Shown: positions 28,701-33,568, numbered from the stretch's first letter. The stretch is 64,000 nt of DNA from Psococerastis gibbosa (GCA_963971405.1 OZ020490.1:34311464-34375463); one strand, 5' to 3'. Numbers and translations are program-made. Notes: generated by a model not told the origin, from the letters alone.

Positions 28701-30510
28701 ATTGAACAATAATAAATGACTATATACTAAAATATATCAGAACAGAGCTTGTTCCCAAACAGCAGCAAACATATTAGTGTACACAGCGTTGGCAGAGAAA
28801 CATGATGGAACATGATAATTCACTGAGACTACCAGTCAGTATAAATGCGTGTAGAATCCTGGTCACCTCCGATGTAATCGTGTGACTTTACCATGTTCCC
28901 CAAGTGGTTCGGAATCTACTATAATCAGGAGGTCCACCCTGTCAGTCAACTCTCCTTTCCCCGAGGTGATAGAGTCTGCCCTTTGGGTGCCTCAAGTTAA
29001 CAAACAGACTCACTCCCCCCGCCAGACTGACAGGGTTGCTTAAAGCTGAATGGTAATGGTACATGACCCTGCCAGTCAACTCCCCTTCTCCTCGAGGTGA
29101 AGGAATCTGCCATTAGGGTGCCTCAAGTTATTAAACAGACTCACTCCCCCGCCTGACTGAAAGGGTTGCTTAAAGCTGAAATGCTGAAAGCAGGCGTTGG
29201 AAAACAATGAAACATATTCTTTTATCATGCTTGCTCATTTCTGTAGGTCTGGTTCTCAATTTGGCCAATTAACAACATAACAAATCATTGCAGATGTCTC
29301 GGTATCAGTACGTCAGAAGCGGTCCATGGTTTGCCATATTCTGCACAGGTTCTTCTGCACTTGTTTTCACACGGGTAAAGACGTTGACGAATTTGAAGTC
29401 ATCACGCAGTTGGTCAAAGATTACCAGGATGCCGAAGAAAAACTGGTAAGTTTGGTATTGTAGGCCGGGACACATGAAGGATTCGATACGCGTGAGTTTC
29501 TGACGTTATTTTCGTTGCCGGAAATGGGTAGTTGGTAAGATTTCTAAAGCTTTCGTAAAAACCACTTTTTAGGGTTCGTGGGACCTCAAAACGTGTAAAT
29601 CCGTTGAAATCTCGGAATCAAAAATTTTGACCATCATAAAAAAAAATCTTTCCTTGTTTTACGTATTACGTATAAATAAGAAAGCAAAAATGTATCAAAA
29701 ACAACCGATCGGTATTATTTTCTCTACGAAATATTTTACAATGTCTGCCTTAATTAGACAAGAAGTGTGGAACTACTATACGCCTACGTTACCTATACTG
29801 TTTTACAAAATAAAGAACCGGTCCGAGTTTACTCGAACATGCTTTCCAACTTATCAAAATTAGTAGATAGAGAAAATTAGTAATTTCATAGTAAATAATT
29901 TTCCTATAGTTAAATTTCTGATATCTCGGGGGGGGGGGGGGGGTGTCCACCTGACGTCACTGGAGGTGAGGTAAATTCAAGATAGGTCTGACCAACACAT
30001 TACCACACAGCAATACTCGCAGGGCACGCAATGCATTTGAGCGTGAATTTTCTATCATTTTTTTCAAAAAACATTTTTTTTTATAAAACCAAATACTTTT
30101 CTGGGAAAGCAACCTGTCCGGTTTCGTTACTCAATTTAACACCTAAAACATACGTGAAGGTAGAAATCATCGATAGAAAGGTTTCGCAGAAAAATTGTTT
30201 TTTAGTCATTTTTCATTAAAATTTAGTTATTTTTATTTTTTACCCCCAGAAGCAACCTATCAAGGGGCAAGCGACCCCCCGCATTTCGTTAACATTAATA
30301 ACGACTACAATATATGCGAATTTAAAAGAAATCGTTGGAGCCGTTTTTGAGAAATAATTGTTTAGACATTTTTTGGAGTTTTTTGAGAATTAAGTTAGCC
30401 CCAAATAAAAAAAAATGTCCCGAGGTATGATTTTTGTGAACCTACATGCTGAATTTCATCTAAATCGGCCGAGTAGTTTGCCCGGAAATCGACCCACAGA
30501 CAGACAGAAC

Positions 30511-30546
<36 letters not shown>

Positions 30547-33500
30547 TTTCGTAAAAACCACTTTTTTGGGTTCCTGGGACCTTAAAACGTGTAAATCCGT
30601 TGAAATCTCGGAATCGAAAATTTCGACCGTCACAAAGCTTTCCTTATACTACGTATAAATTGGAAAGCAATAACGATAGTATGAGTCTATTCTTATGGTC
30701 TGTTTGACCATTTAGGGAGCTGTACGGAATAAATGAACTTAATGATTAATATCGTGTATACAATGTAATACAATATCAATACACTCAAGACCGTAGCCAG
30801 GATTTTTCCCGGGGGGAGGGGGGGCCTCCAATACATTTACCCTAATAACATAACGCGACTCTCTCTCACACATCTCAAGCGTCTGAAGTTGTCACAATTG
30901 AATTGTCTGGGAATTGCCCTCTATGTCGCCGTTAGAAGTCTTTTATCGCTCCAGGGAGCCTACCCATCTAAAAGTGTAAAAGACATGTAACTAGCACTCT
31001 GATTGGCTAATAATGACGCGCAATTGATGACAACAGGTCATAGGTACACATGATACACACGTGTATCACCATCACCTTTAGACCTAGCTGTCCAGAGTGA
31101 ATCACTATTATATGAAATTGAGAACAATTGTCAGTCAATAAATACTACAAAGACTTCAGACAAGCTAGTTTTTTGATCCAATATTTCCCTGTTTGGTCAG
31201 TTAGGCAATCAAATAAAAAACTTGATAACTTTATATCATATCAATTTTATGAGACTGAAACAAAGGTACTTTTGAGGCACGAGGCTGAAGCAATTAGATA
31301 AGATTAATATAACATCAGGTAAAATTAATCAAACAGTTTTCCTGGTCTGAAAGCCAGGTTAACGTGCGGTGTAATTTAACATCTCACAGTATTCATCTCT
31401 GAGCGATTAATATGACTTTTGACTTGTGTTTAATTTACATGAGTTATTATTAAATTGTGTTATTGCTGTTTTCGTCAAAGATAAAATTCATACGGTTCTA
31501 ATTAGCTTTTGATTTTGACAATGTGATTTTGCTGTGCGAGTTGACAGAATAATTACTGCAGTACAAATAGACCTTGAATCTGTTATTACTTTGAGAACAG
31601 AAAAAAAGTCCGAAAATTTCGCGGTTTTTCATGAGCTAAATTTACACTTTTTTCACAACTTCTTGAGAGTTGCACACTTGGGTGCACACTTCCCCATTGC
31701 GTCTATGCAACATTGATAAAATCAGAGATACATCATGTTTTGGGAATTTTGCGTTTTTTTTAGCCAATTTTGACTGGCCTACTAGTATTTTACACACATA
31801 GGCCTACTACATACAACCCGACCACGATAGGATGGCACTTGGAACACATATAGAAATCGAATAAACTCAGTGTCCCGCTTAAGCAAGTTTTTGAATATAC
31901 AAAGTGTTCCAAGTGCCATCCCATGCTAGTAGTACTACTATAAATATCCTCAGCTAGCGATACAGAACTATTTTGAAAATAGCCTGGAAATTTTATGTTT
32001 GCTATTTTTGTACTTTTAACAGATCAACAGCGGCCGCTACAACACGAAGGAAGATTTCACAGTCGTTATCCAGCCCTTTATGCAGACGTTTAATGCTCCC
32101 AAAGGCAGGGATCGCTACAAGCAGTTCATTGACAAATCCTATGTCACATACGACTGCTTTCATTTTAGTCAGAAAGGCCATGCACTGGGTAAGTTATTTG
32201 GAATATTTACCACCCCCCCCCCCCCACATAACACAATTGTGGTCTCCTTGGACTCATTACAGTGCCGAAAGATAATCAGTCCTTTCTAGGCCATGTCAGC
32301 TCTCAAGGGCAGGGTACGCTATAAACAATTTATTGACAAATCCTATGTGACATACGACTGCATTCATTTTAGTCAGAAAGACCATGCACTGGGTAAGTTA
32401 TTACTCCAACCCCCCACATACCACAATAATTGTGATTTCCTCAGACTCATTATAGTGCCGGAAGACGATATGTTCTTTTTAGGCTGAACAAACCACGGCC
32501 AGTCACGATTGATTAGTCTAGTCTTCTAGCAGGGGAACATGGTGGGACATGATAGCGCGCTAAGACTTTCAGTCAGTTTAAGAGAGTGTCGAGTCCTGGT
32601 CATCTCCGAATTACTCATGTCAGTCGTGTGACTTTACTATGTTCCCCAAGTGGTTCGGAATCCATCATAATCAGGAGATCCACCATGCAGTCAACTCCTC
32701 GTCTCCCTAAGGTTAAGTAGTCTGCCATTAGGGTGCCTCAAAATAATAAGCAGACTCACTCCCCCCGCCACACTGCCAAGGTTGCTTAAAACAGAAATGC
32801 TGAAAGCAGCAACAAAGAAACATTTTTAATTTTAGTATAGCCTATCTACTGTAAACTGGAATCCTTCGAATTTCCCATAATTATTTGAAAAGTCTTCGTG
32901 AGGAATTCTTCATGGTACAGTCAGTGGTCTGGTTCTGATAGTCAGATACTTTCCAAGAGATGGTGAGACCTTATAGTCAATTACTCTTCTCCCTGTGGTG
33001 AAGAAGTCTCCTCTTAGGGTTGTTCAACTGGTTGAAGTTAGTAAACAGACTCATACTCACAGGGTTGCTTAAAGCAGAAATGCTGAAGGCAGGAGTCGGA
33101 AAACAAAAAAATTAAGTAAATACAACTTGATATATACTTTACAGCCTCAATAGGCTAAGGATGGGGGTTACAAGATGTCGTGCGAAATTGTGTAGGTATG
33201 GACTGGCGGATGCAGACAACGACAAGACGACGGCCATCTTCTTGTTTGCCCGAGACTAGCAGAAGCTGTGTCCCAGAATGATCTTTTGGGCGCCAACGAC
33301 AAGGTCATCCAGGCTGCAATGTTTTGGATCAACGTGTTCTAGGCCCGGACACGTTAAGTAAGTAAGTAATATAATATAAGCGTAACTCTTTGTTTCAGCT
33401 GCAAATATGCTGTGGAACAACCTTCTGCAGCCTGTGGGACACAAGTCGTTACGAAAATTACGAGGAATTATGGATTCCTTCCGATGTCCGAGTAAACAAA

Positions 33501-33568
33501 CCCCTTACTTCTTCACATCACTCAATAGCAAACCTTTTCTCGATACAGGGCAGCAAGGCAAAAATTAA
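1664..33568 (+). CDS. PLB1: Phospholipase B1-like SGNH/GDSL hydrolase, seven-exon gene model
   Basis: Gene-level entry: join 1664-1729, 12001-12271, 14033-14259, 19088-19247, 29294-29445, 32023-32188, 33399-33568. The exons total 1212 nt, giving 403 aa plus stop. Every junction is GT-AG and in phase (0,1,0,1,0,1). The predicted protein has a hydrophobic N-terminal signal and GDSL at residues 84-87 (nucleophile Ser86). It also has GAND at 195-198 and a DCFH acid/His block with Asp336 and His339. These are the hallmark blocks of the phospholipase B/lipase SGNH family, which removes fatty acyl chains from phospholipids and lysophospholipids. About 400 aa fits the single-domain arthropod form rather than the four-repeat vertebrate protein. 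Introns reach 10 kb and are full of repeats; intron 4 holds an unrelated antisense gene. Activity and localisation are inferred from the family. Confidence 0.88.
1786..1965 (-). repeat. TAC-tail SINE-like family, 3' fragment
   Basis: Reverse-strand copy of the block with actcaCTCCC, gcctCAAGTTaa-like and aaagcagaaatgctgaaagc motifs. It lies about 60 bp inside PLB1 intron 1. See 5540-5910 for a fuller copy. Confidence 0.7.
1966..2980. other. PLB1 intron 1, AT-rich, no gene seen
   Basis: No coding pattern. It has T- and A-rich stretches and no recognisable repeat family apart from its edges. Confidence 0.4.
2989..3168. mobile_element. hAT-like MITE (180 bp)
   Basis: Ends CAATGGCGGATCCAGTGG and CCAGTGGATCCACCATG are inverted repeats. 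The flanks are GTTGAATA (2981-2988) and GTCGAATA (3169-3176), an 8-bp target duplication with one change. It contains a G-run near the left end and no ORF. Confidence 0.75.
3328..3382 (-). repeat. R2 repeat fragment
   Basis: A short reverse copy of the R2 segment with tctggatgtcaaccaacacc. See 13497-13735. Confidence 0.45.
3594..4252. repeat. Pair of direct repeats with unique centre
   Basis: 3594-3722 (ccatttaaattgcatggacg to catgctatacttgatgtga) recurs in diverged form at 4140-4252. Between them lie a G-run at about 3745 and noncoding DNA. The short ORFs here are not supported as genes. Confidence 0.55.
4274..4516 (-). mobile_element. TA-flanked MITE, copy 2
   Basis: Opposite orientation to copy 1, with the same TGAGGAG termini, the same interior (tgcgcaatctggctgctttt) and TA on both sides. 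Confidence 0.8.
4517..4869. other. PLB1 intron 1, no gene seen
   Basis: AT-rich and noncoding. Confidence 0.4.
4870..5235 (-). repeat. TAC-tail SINE-like family, long subtype
   Basis: Read on the - strand: ccaagttgaatccatcagaa, then a gtgtgcacagcgttggcagg segment, cctggtcacctccgaattat, the ccact(a/t)aatcaggaggtc block and a terminal gcctcaatttatta part. It shares its 5' part with the copies at 26834 and 47924. Confidence 0.75.
5540..5910 (-). repeat. TAC-tail SINE-like family, long subtype with 3' extension
   Basis: On the - strand it contains, in order, caactTGGTAGTGTGCACAG, the tcgagtcctggtcacctcca block, ggttcggaatccactataat, gtgcctcaagttaacaaaca and gaaatgctgaaagcaggcgt. It is the most complete long-subtype copy here. 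Confidence 0.78.
5911..6367. other. PLB1 intron 1, unassigned repeat-like DNA
   Basis: A (TA)n tract lies at 5948-5970, then a moderately GC-rich 5983-6200 segment. Its reverse strand contains a B-box-like ggtttcgatacc. It could be an old SINE; no second copy is seen in the window. Confidence 0.35.
6368..6575 (+). repeat. R2 repeat, copy
   Basis: Starts ctcgtatctgtacttggtta, then gtagccggtgtaggctgaca and tccgaaatccatggg. R2 is a roughly 230-bp dispersed family without coding capacity; it may be an old SINE, but its tRNA boxes are poor. Confidence 0.7.
6576..6905. other. PLB1 intron 1, no gene seen
   Basis: AT-rich. A short duplication of tttgggggat occurs near 6590-6615. Confidence 0.4.
6915..7130. 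repeat. (CTT)n/(TTCTTCAT)n microsatellite
   Basis: About 215 bp of imperfect CTT/CAT triplets on the + strand, preceded by (GA)n. It creates serine-rich, lysine-rich and acidic ORFs in different frames, none of them credible as a gene. Confidence 0.95.
7140..7584. other. PLB1 intron 1 with G-tract, no gene seen
   Basis: Contains a ggcgtaattaggaggggtct segment followed by a run of about 14 G (7310-7324) and a C-rich counterpart near 7352. Possibly the remnant of a hAT-like foldback. Confidence 0.4.
7585..7806 (+). repeat. R2 repeat, near full-length
   Basis: gcatggctaagtcatgcttt through ttgtagccggtgcaggttga and ccgaaatccatggggtcgtt to tctataagtaggttaat. Confidence 0.75.
7807..8694. other. 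PLB1 intron 1 with local duplications
   Basis: The segment taacagaccaatatgctgt occurs at about 8200 and 8331. A cagtg(g/t)...accttTCAG unit precedes G-runs at about 8312 and 8685. These look like tandem partial duplications; no gene is supported. Confidence 0.45.
8695..8890 (+). repeat. HINE-like family, diverged 3' fragment
   Basis: aagtatgatttaggtgaacc, a short gacagactgacagac core, then cgaaaatttcaaccatcaca and tttccttatacta. It is more diverged than the other copies. Confidence 0.65.
8891..9556. other. PLB1 intron 1, GC-rich island, unassigned
   Basis: 8940-9180 is clearly richer in G+C than its surroundings (for example ggtgcgtggcccgccggcaa). It keeps a 78-codon open frame on the - strand with no recognisable family. 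It is probably a fragment of an unrecognised repeat. 9420-9556 is unassigned. Confidence 0.35.
9557..9715. mobile_element. hAT-like MITE (CCGTAGCC type)
   Basis: Inverted ends CATAGCCGTAGCCAGG and CCTTGGCTACGGTCTTG. A perfect 8-bp duplication, CCCGGGGT, lies at 9549-9556 and 9716-9723. It has internal G- and C-runs and no ORF. Confidence 0.85.
9716..10378. other. PLB1 intron 1, no supported gene
   Basis: A 64-codon ORF at 10099-10293 ends in an A/T tail (aataaataag). It matches nothing I recognise and may be the 3' end of an old retroelement. Confidence 0.35.
10379..11263. mobile_element. hAT-like nonautonomous element, 885 bp
   Basis: The ends CAGGCGCGGATCTAGA and CTCTGGATCCGCACCTG are inverted repeats. 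The flanks carry a perfect 8-bp duplication, TCCAGACG (10371-10378 and 11264-11271). The interior has several related aaaatgcgtaaaaccccaat-type units and an attgaattgaa low-complexity patch. It has no transposase. A related copy is at 47777-48190. Confidence 0.88.
11264..12000. other. End of PLB1 intron 1
   Basis: AT-rich with a run of about 12 G at 11578. It ends in the exon 2 polypyrimidine tract. Confidence 0.5.
12001..12271 (+). CDS. PLB1: PLB1 exon 2: N-terminal region and catalytic GDSL block
   Basis: The acceptor is a pyrimidine tract ending tttcag at 12000; the donor follows cag|gtttgt. Ninety codons plus 1 nt encode a basic, proline-rich lead and then [20 protein letters not shown]. 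This is the family block I, with nucleophile Ser86, followed by the conserved YRGISW segment. Confidence 0.93.
12318..12541 (-). repeat. tRNA-derived SINE copy
   Basis: Reverse orientation, with the tail (aaat)n at 12318. The head reads, on the - strand, gtagcgtagtagtacggact and then tggttcgagtcccacactg. See 13238-13432 for the description. Confidence 0.82.
12598..12655 (+). repeat. R2 repeat fragment
   Basis: The first ~58 bp of R2 (gcttggttaagtcaagctaa to tcaatggtaagca). Confidence 0.5.
13238..13432 (+). repeat. tRNA-derived SINE, reference copy
   Basis: The head contains an A-box-like tagcgtattgg (13248-13258), an anticodon-arm-like gactttcacctgaaagg, and a B-box ggttcgagtcc (13290-13300). 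The spacing is right for an RNA polymerase III promoter. The CTTTCAC loop looks like tRNA-Glu(TTC), though the stem is poor. The body is cggagggcatgtaaagc, agagagggctttatagccct, then taggttggcttagtaata. Other copies add a (TTTA)n tail. At least eleven copies or fragments lie in this window. Confidence 0.85.
13497..13735 (-). repeat. R2 repeat, full-length reverse copy
   Basis: The most complete R2 copy, from acttatagtggcccatag to ttaaccaaggacagatgcga. It shows the uninterrupted gcatgacttaaccaag site that carries a MITE at 49159. Confidence 0.75.
14033..14259 (+). CDS. PLB1: PLB1 exon 3: block II region
   Basis: The acceptor is ttcttctag and the donor aag|gtaaga. It completes a split Gly codon, then runs [20 protein letters not shown]. 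Further on come NVAFPVSAD and a VNFQEDWK end. The vertebrate block II glycine (NxAVAG) is not obvious here; from memory NVAFPV-type sequence is usual in arthropod PLB1-like proteins, so I do not read it as a loss. Confidence 0.93.
14260..15759. other. PLB1 intron 3, first part
   Basis: Contains one truncated hAT-like CCGTAGCC element at 14833-14950 (left end caaggccgtagccaaggg only). It also has a short dispersed motif gggcgaatttggggcctat at 14303. No exon is supported. Confidence 0.5.
15760..16536 (-). repeat. HINE-like family, reverse copy lacking the last 3' ~100 bp
   Basis: Runs from ggttcct (3' side) with a (GTCT)n core through to the 5' end cgagtaaactcggaccggtt at about 16530. The 3' hairpin is missing. 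Its frames give only short ORFs. Confidence 0.82.
16537..17650. other. PLB1 intron 3, very AT-rich
   Basis: No gene. It contains a perfect 15-bp-stem hairpin at 16727-16762 and long A/T stretches. Confidence 0.5.
17655..17812 (-). repeat. tRNA-derived SINE, 5'-truncated reverse copy
   Basis: Body and B-box end (gactcgaaccaataaccttt) are kept. The head stops at gtgaaag, exactly where the next foldback begins. Confidence 0.72.
17808..18380. repeat. Large foldback element (~570 bp)
   Basis: Arms at 17808-17978 and 18205-18378 are near-perfect inverted copies, containing gtgtttgtatacacaaaac and cattttcaaatcagatag. The spacer is about 225 bp. Both arms encode the same start of a meaningless ORF on opposite strands, which is how the repeat shows in translation. 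Confidence 0.8.
18583..19037. mobile_element. hAT-like nonautonomous element (CAGGGGCGGCTCG type)
   Basis: Ends CAGGGGCGGCTCG and CGAGCCGCCACTT. The flanks are GCATAGCC (18575-18582) and ATATAGCC (19038-19045), agreeing at 6 of 8 positions. The interior is shared, inverted, with the element at 62721-63385. It lies just upstream of PLB1 exon 4. Confidence 0.78.
19088..19247 (+). CDS. PLB1: PLB1 exon 4: GAND block III
   Basis: The acceptor is tttattttag and the donor ttag|gtaagt. It encodes [18 protein letters not shown] and then [12 protein letters not shown]. Asn197 of GAND is the oxyanion-hole residue of SGNH hydrolases. The ATG at the first codon is internal to the protein, not a start. 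The exon ends in phase 1. Confidence 0.93.
19283..19640. repeat. Tandem duplication in PLB1 intron 4
   Basis: The unit gaaactaatgtctgatccca to aggggtctatttgttagcga (about 19308-19422) recurs at about 19480-19620. Both contain aagaatttgggcatgcaact. Confidence 0.75.
19641..20200. other. PLB1 intron 4, AT-rich, no gene seen
   Basis: A C-run at 19740-19750 and a poly-A tract at about 20024-20040. No coding pattern. Confidence 0.5.
20201..20545 (+). CDS. Small ORF with two hydrophobic segments, doubtful
   Basis: 114 codons on the + strand, overlapping the 3' end of the lipase-NB-ARC-ANK gene by 8 bp in convergent orientation. The second half contains two hydrophobic stretches ([17 protein letters not shown] and [17 protein letters not shown]). 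No family is recognised, base composition is AT-rich like the flanks, and no splice context is seen. It could be chance. Confidence 0.15.
   Translation: MRLWNEEFINFVKITRHLLFTKYLEIFDKKINYCCQIIMTHISKNTAVLGKSKDKTLTIGWHILVNIQIASLLLSVIFCITIYIFSLCPLRHILLSLFVILVSLLASFFKLIFK
20538..24185 (-). CDS. Lipase (class 3) - NB-ARC - ankyrin protein, paralogue A
   Basis: A single uninterrupted 1215-codon ORF. Residues ~100-330 form an alpha/beta-hydrolase of the class-3 lipase type: VVAHRG (145-150), nucleophile elbow GHSLGG (212-217, Ser214), acid candidate Asp258 in VVFDSPG, and His305/306. Residues ~510-870 form an NB-ARC-type NTPase: Walker A GIGGIGKS (559-566), Walker B VLFIFD (Asp649), LITTR (672-676), CLPLAL (GLPL-like) and VHRIVQ (862-867) in the MHD position. 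Residues ~975-1205 are seven ankyrin repeats (TPLHLAA pattern). There is no signal peptide or TM segment, so it is probably cytosolic. The order is that of NLR-type sensors with a lipase effector. Alignment with paralogue B starts at Met44 (ATG at 24056, AAA before it), the likelier start. The gene is intronless and antisense in PLB1 intron 4. Confidence 0.9.
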   Translation of the reverse strand: MDTAGQTLYINGSRCLWTHYISFSYPKNLLGLFQVDNHCKLSKMPLDKRLHYTTSPEKFSTAIDNYYQKFEEAAIEIEKKLRFRLGSPYPKDVILAKFSGRVYDEPTNNIMPSGEWELLTIASNSDKGNRYLGAAYWNPKQQHVVVAHRGSVFSLSKMIDSCGSILTDVCGIMKNQHVPQIDSAITFVQDIKSAVERANKRRNVFIQLSITGHSLGGWLAQISTLTVECLVCREDRKDSLCWRNDDTVGYHAHTVVFDSPGCGSMLNKIELQYTDNRYCGDCFGTLLDITIYLSTPNLVNTCSWHHQSAIIYQVFIDGTSDFTQPVSKTHAIEKIIKTFDELNSRAPSRVLNWPMVEEGLRRRIYKKCLAVLGKPTINEYEALLREASDVSVTREISKYKLTLVDALQCSFNTLSQRELMFLRNCKQLITNPILTKFDQATSSIGSESAFLRDLLNHSKIRNDDKTIHGPTEELWNLISVIKNIVHLFPNIIDNVNVAVKELGETVWFDMRDSSTAFVGRIHEIDTISDFHFGNKMSLLTPTDTYKFNQWKKRIVIISGIGGIGKSELAIKYAHEFQINHGANAIYINSQTDGTIRKSFINLLTRLNIRARDKNKTDDCIQEMAADIIQEMAADAYEHLKDKRVLFIFDSANCYNKIQNVIPSSRFSNFRVLITTRNRYLINRRDEFGLITLNPLPEDMAVELVKRGLAIKSDLQDNDIKELVSVLGCLPLALLHAVGAIESSNLTDNVGKCVENLQKSMPVKKWFFKDHSWNLICVIKSSVDNVRSESHGNLALTFLNIVSFLDSNNIPDSTFLQVVYDEINVKNNNADEADFLANAMLNEVLRSLEKYDIIRRENGKFHVHRIVQDIVKTEFSEIMEKEVLEQTLKLHVTYLLDLNSVVEYTPNIVSVWNEAYKYKEFVDEFIVNKCDDKSLYTSYFHLVVSGCSSNAVESIVNGITDKSKLKYLLHMKDKEKKTVLHCAASNGDEKKVKFLLINGSNANDKKIHGWTPLHLAARGGHIKCVSTLIDFKAKVDSKTGYGFTPLHLAARNGFLEVVKFLLDKGADVNVSDRKSITPLHFAVKNGHSDVVKVLLGNDKINVNVETNHNVAPLHFAVRNNKIELVELIISNGADINVANTDKFTPLHDAATSGRVEIVSLLLETGKADINAQTSRGNTPLHMAAEKGHVEVVNKLIAHGADRTIVNNMGEKYKLII
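24186..24913. other. 5' flank of the lipase-NLR gene A
   Basis: AT-rich. It should hold the promoter of paralogue A (transcribed leftward), but I see no firm TATA/initiator. A lone hAT-like right end, aaatccgccactg, lies at about 24714-24726. The dispersed motif gggtgaattttgggccttt lies at 24841. Confidence 0.4.
24914..25133. mobile_element. Harbinger-like MITE (220 bp)
   Basis: Inverted ends GGTGGCTGTTCCACCG and CGGTGGAATGGCCGCC, extending into long arms with tgcataatgcaagtgcatga and a shared aatgtctgcta motif. Flanked by TAA and TTA. See the clearer TSDs at 49159 and 58975. Confidence 0.72.
25137..26279. other. PLB1 intron 4, no gene seen
   Basis: AT-rich. It contains the pentanucleotide array at 25355-25422 and is otherwise unassigned. 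Confidence 0.5.
25355..25422. repeat. (ATTTC)n pentanucleotide array
   Basis: About 13 near-perfect ATTTC units. It accounts for an ISFHF-repeat ORF that is not a gene. Confidence 0.95.
26280..28545 (+). mobile_element. I-like non-LTR retrotransposon, 5'-truncated, disrupted
   Basis: The reverse-transcriptase domain shows [13 protein letters not shown] and the YADD catalytic box. Then come a thumb-like region, an RNase H domain ([35 protein letters not shown]), and a Cys/His [17 protein letters not shown] motif. It ends in (TAA)n at ~28530. RNase H plus a TAA tail fits the I superclade. Defects: a stop at ~26294, TGA at 26654, a SINE insertion at 26834-27069, and a frameshift or stop near 28217. 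The 5' ORFs and endonuclease are absent. It is a dead copy inside PLB1 intron 4, sense to PLB1. Confidence 0.88.
26834..27069 (+). repeat. TAC-tail SINE-like element inserted in LINE RT
   Basis: Starts accataccaagttgaatcca and ends in a (CTA)n/(TAC)n tail after tggcctgggactgtgtcaaa. It is flanked by the 11-bp duplication TACTATGGAAT (26823-26833, 27070-27080). Removing the element and one duplicate restores the LINE reading frame exactly. Confidence 0.88.
28750..29215 (+). repeat. TAC-tail SINE-like family, long subtype with doubled 3' block
   Basis: tagtgtacacagcgttggca, cctggtcacctccgatgta, ggttcggaatctactataat. The gtcaactcccctt...acagactcactccccc block then occurs twice, ending gaaatgctgaaagcaggcgt. 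It ends about 80 bp before PLB1 exon 5. Confidence 0.75.
29294..29445 (+). CDS. PLB1: PLB1 exon 5
   Basis: The acceptor is cattgcag and the donor ctg|gtaagt. In the frame set by exon 4 it reads [20 protein letters not shown], then a Cys/His-rich stretch and [11 protein letters not shown]. This matches the family segment between block III and block V in position and style. The other frames contain misleading ORFs. It directly follows a copy of the TAC-tail SINE-like family. Confidence 0.85.
29551..29690 (+). repeat. HINE-like family, 3' fragment
   Basis: ttcgtaaaaaccacttttta, a gggacctcaaaacgtgtaaa segment, and a degraded hairpin. It immediately precedes a full copy. Confidence 0.7.
29815..30672 (+). 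repeat. HINE-like family, full-length reference copy (~860 bp)
   Basis: 5' end gaaccggtccgagtttactc (with a cgagt/actcg mini-hairpin), then TGCTTTCCAA(C/T)TTAT, a variable G-run (29926-29942) and ctgacgtcactggaggtgag. The middle is conserved (ccagaagcaacctatcaagg). A (CAGA)n core lies at 30497-30544. The 3' end folds as a hairpin (GCTTTCC...GGAAAGC, with inner TTATAC/GTATAA). The 5' TGCTTTCC motif is the inverse of the 3' terminus. There is no coding capacity. Subterminal inverted motifs, a microsatellite core and a 3' hairpin resemble Helentron-associated (DINE-like) elements. Confidence 0.85.
30673..32022. other. PLB1 intron 5, remainder
   Basis: A left end of a CCGTAGCC-type MITE lies at 30787 (caagaccgtagccagg), followed by a G-run. 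A small foldback lies at ~31826-31925 (ggatggcacttggaacac and its inverse). No exon is supported. Confidence 0.5.
32023..32188 (+). CDS. PLB1: PLB1 exon 6: block V (DxxH) exon
   Basis: The acceptor is cttttaacag and the donor ctgg|gtaagt. It encodes [20 protein letters not shown] and then [13 protein letters not shown]. Asp336 and His339 complete the catalytic triad. Its 3' part and the adjoining intron are tandemly duplicated immediately downstream. Confidence 0.95.
32087..32490. repeat. 204-bp tandem duplication spanning exon 6
   Basis: The 3' half of PLB1 exon 6 plus about 100 bp of intron is duplicated once. Both copies keep the donor and a cccccacata-containing intron start. Copy 1 has a long C-run there. 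Confidence 0.85.
32290..32392 (+). pseudogene. PLB1 exon 6': duplicated partial exon
   Basis: This is a tandem copy (offset about 204 bp) of the 3' part of exon 6 plus the following intron start. It retains [14 protein letters not shown], the DxxH pair, a good donor (ctgg|gtaagt) and an acceptor-like ctag at 32288-32289. Spliced after exon 6 it hits a stop at once. Spliced directly after exon 5 it is in frame (phase 0 in, phase 1 out) and could replace exon 6. It would then lack the [16 protein letters not shown] part. It is either a mutually exclusive exon or a decaying duplicate. Confidence 0.6.
32506..32820 (+). repeat. TAC-tail SINE-like family copy in PLB1 intron 6
   Basis: gcaggggaacatggtgggac, gtgtcgagtcctggtcatct, then the 3' block to gaaatgctgaaagcag. 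Confidence 0.75.
32935..33112 (+). repeat. TAC-tail SINE-like family, diverged 3' fragment
   Basis: gagaccttatagtcaattac to gcagaaatgctgaaggcagg; the order of blocks matches the family but is degraded. Confidence 0.55.
33165..33360 (-). repeat. R10 dispersed repeat
   Basis: On the - strand: cttaacgtgtccgggcctag, aacacgttgatccaaaacat, tctgggacacagcttctgct. Related copies are at 51945-52115 and 57912-58140. The function is unknown; the reverse frame is not a gene. Confidence 0.65.
33399..33568 (+). CDS. PLB1: PLB1 terminal exon 7
   Basis: The acceptor is ctttgtttcag. In phase it reads [16 protein letters not shown], then a tail with [16 protein letters not shown] and a TAA stop at 33566. The xNMLWNNxLxPVGxK motif and the CP...PF/YF...SxNS tail are typical of the PLB1 C terminus. 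There is no obvious GPI or TM anchor. Confidence 0.92.

Noticed and set aside
30497-30544. Possible CRISPR-like array in CAGA repeats
   Set aside because: A simple tetranucleotide repeat without spacers.
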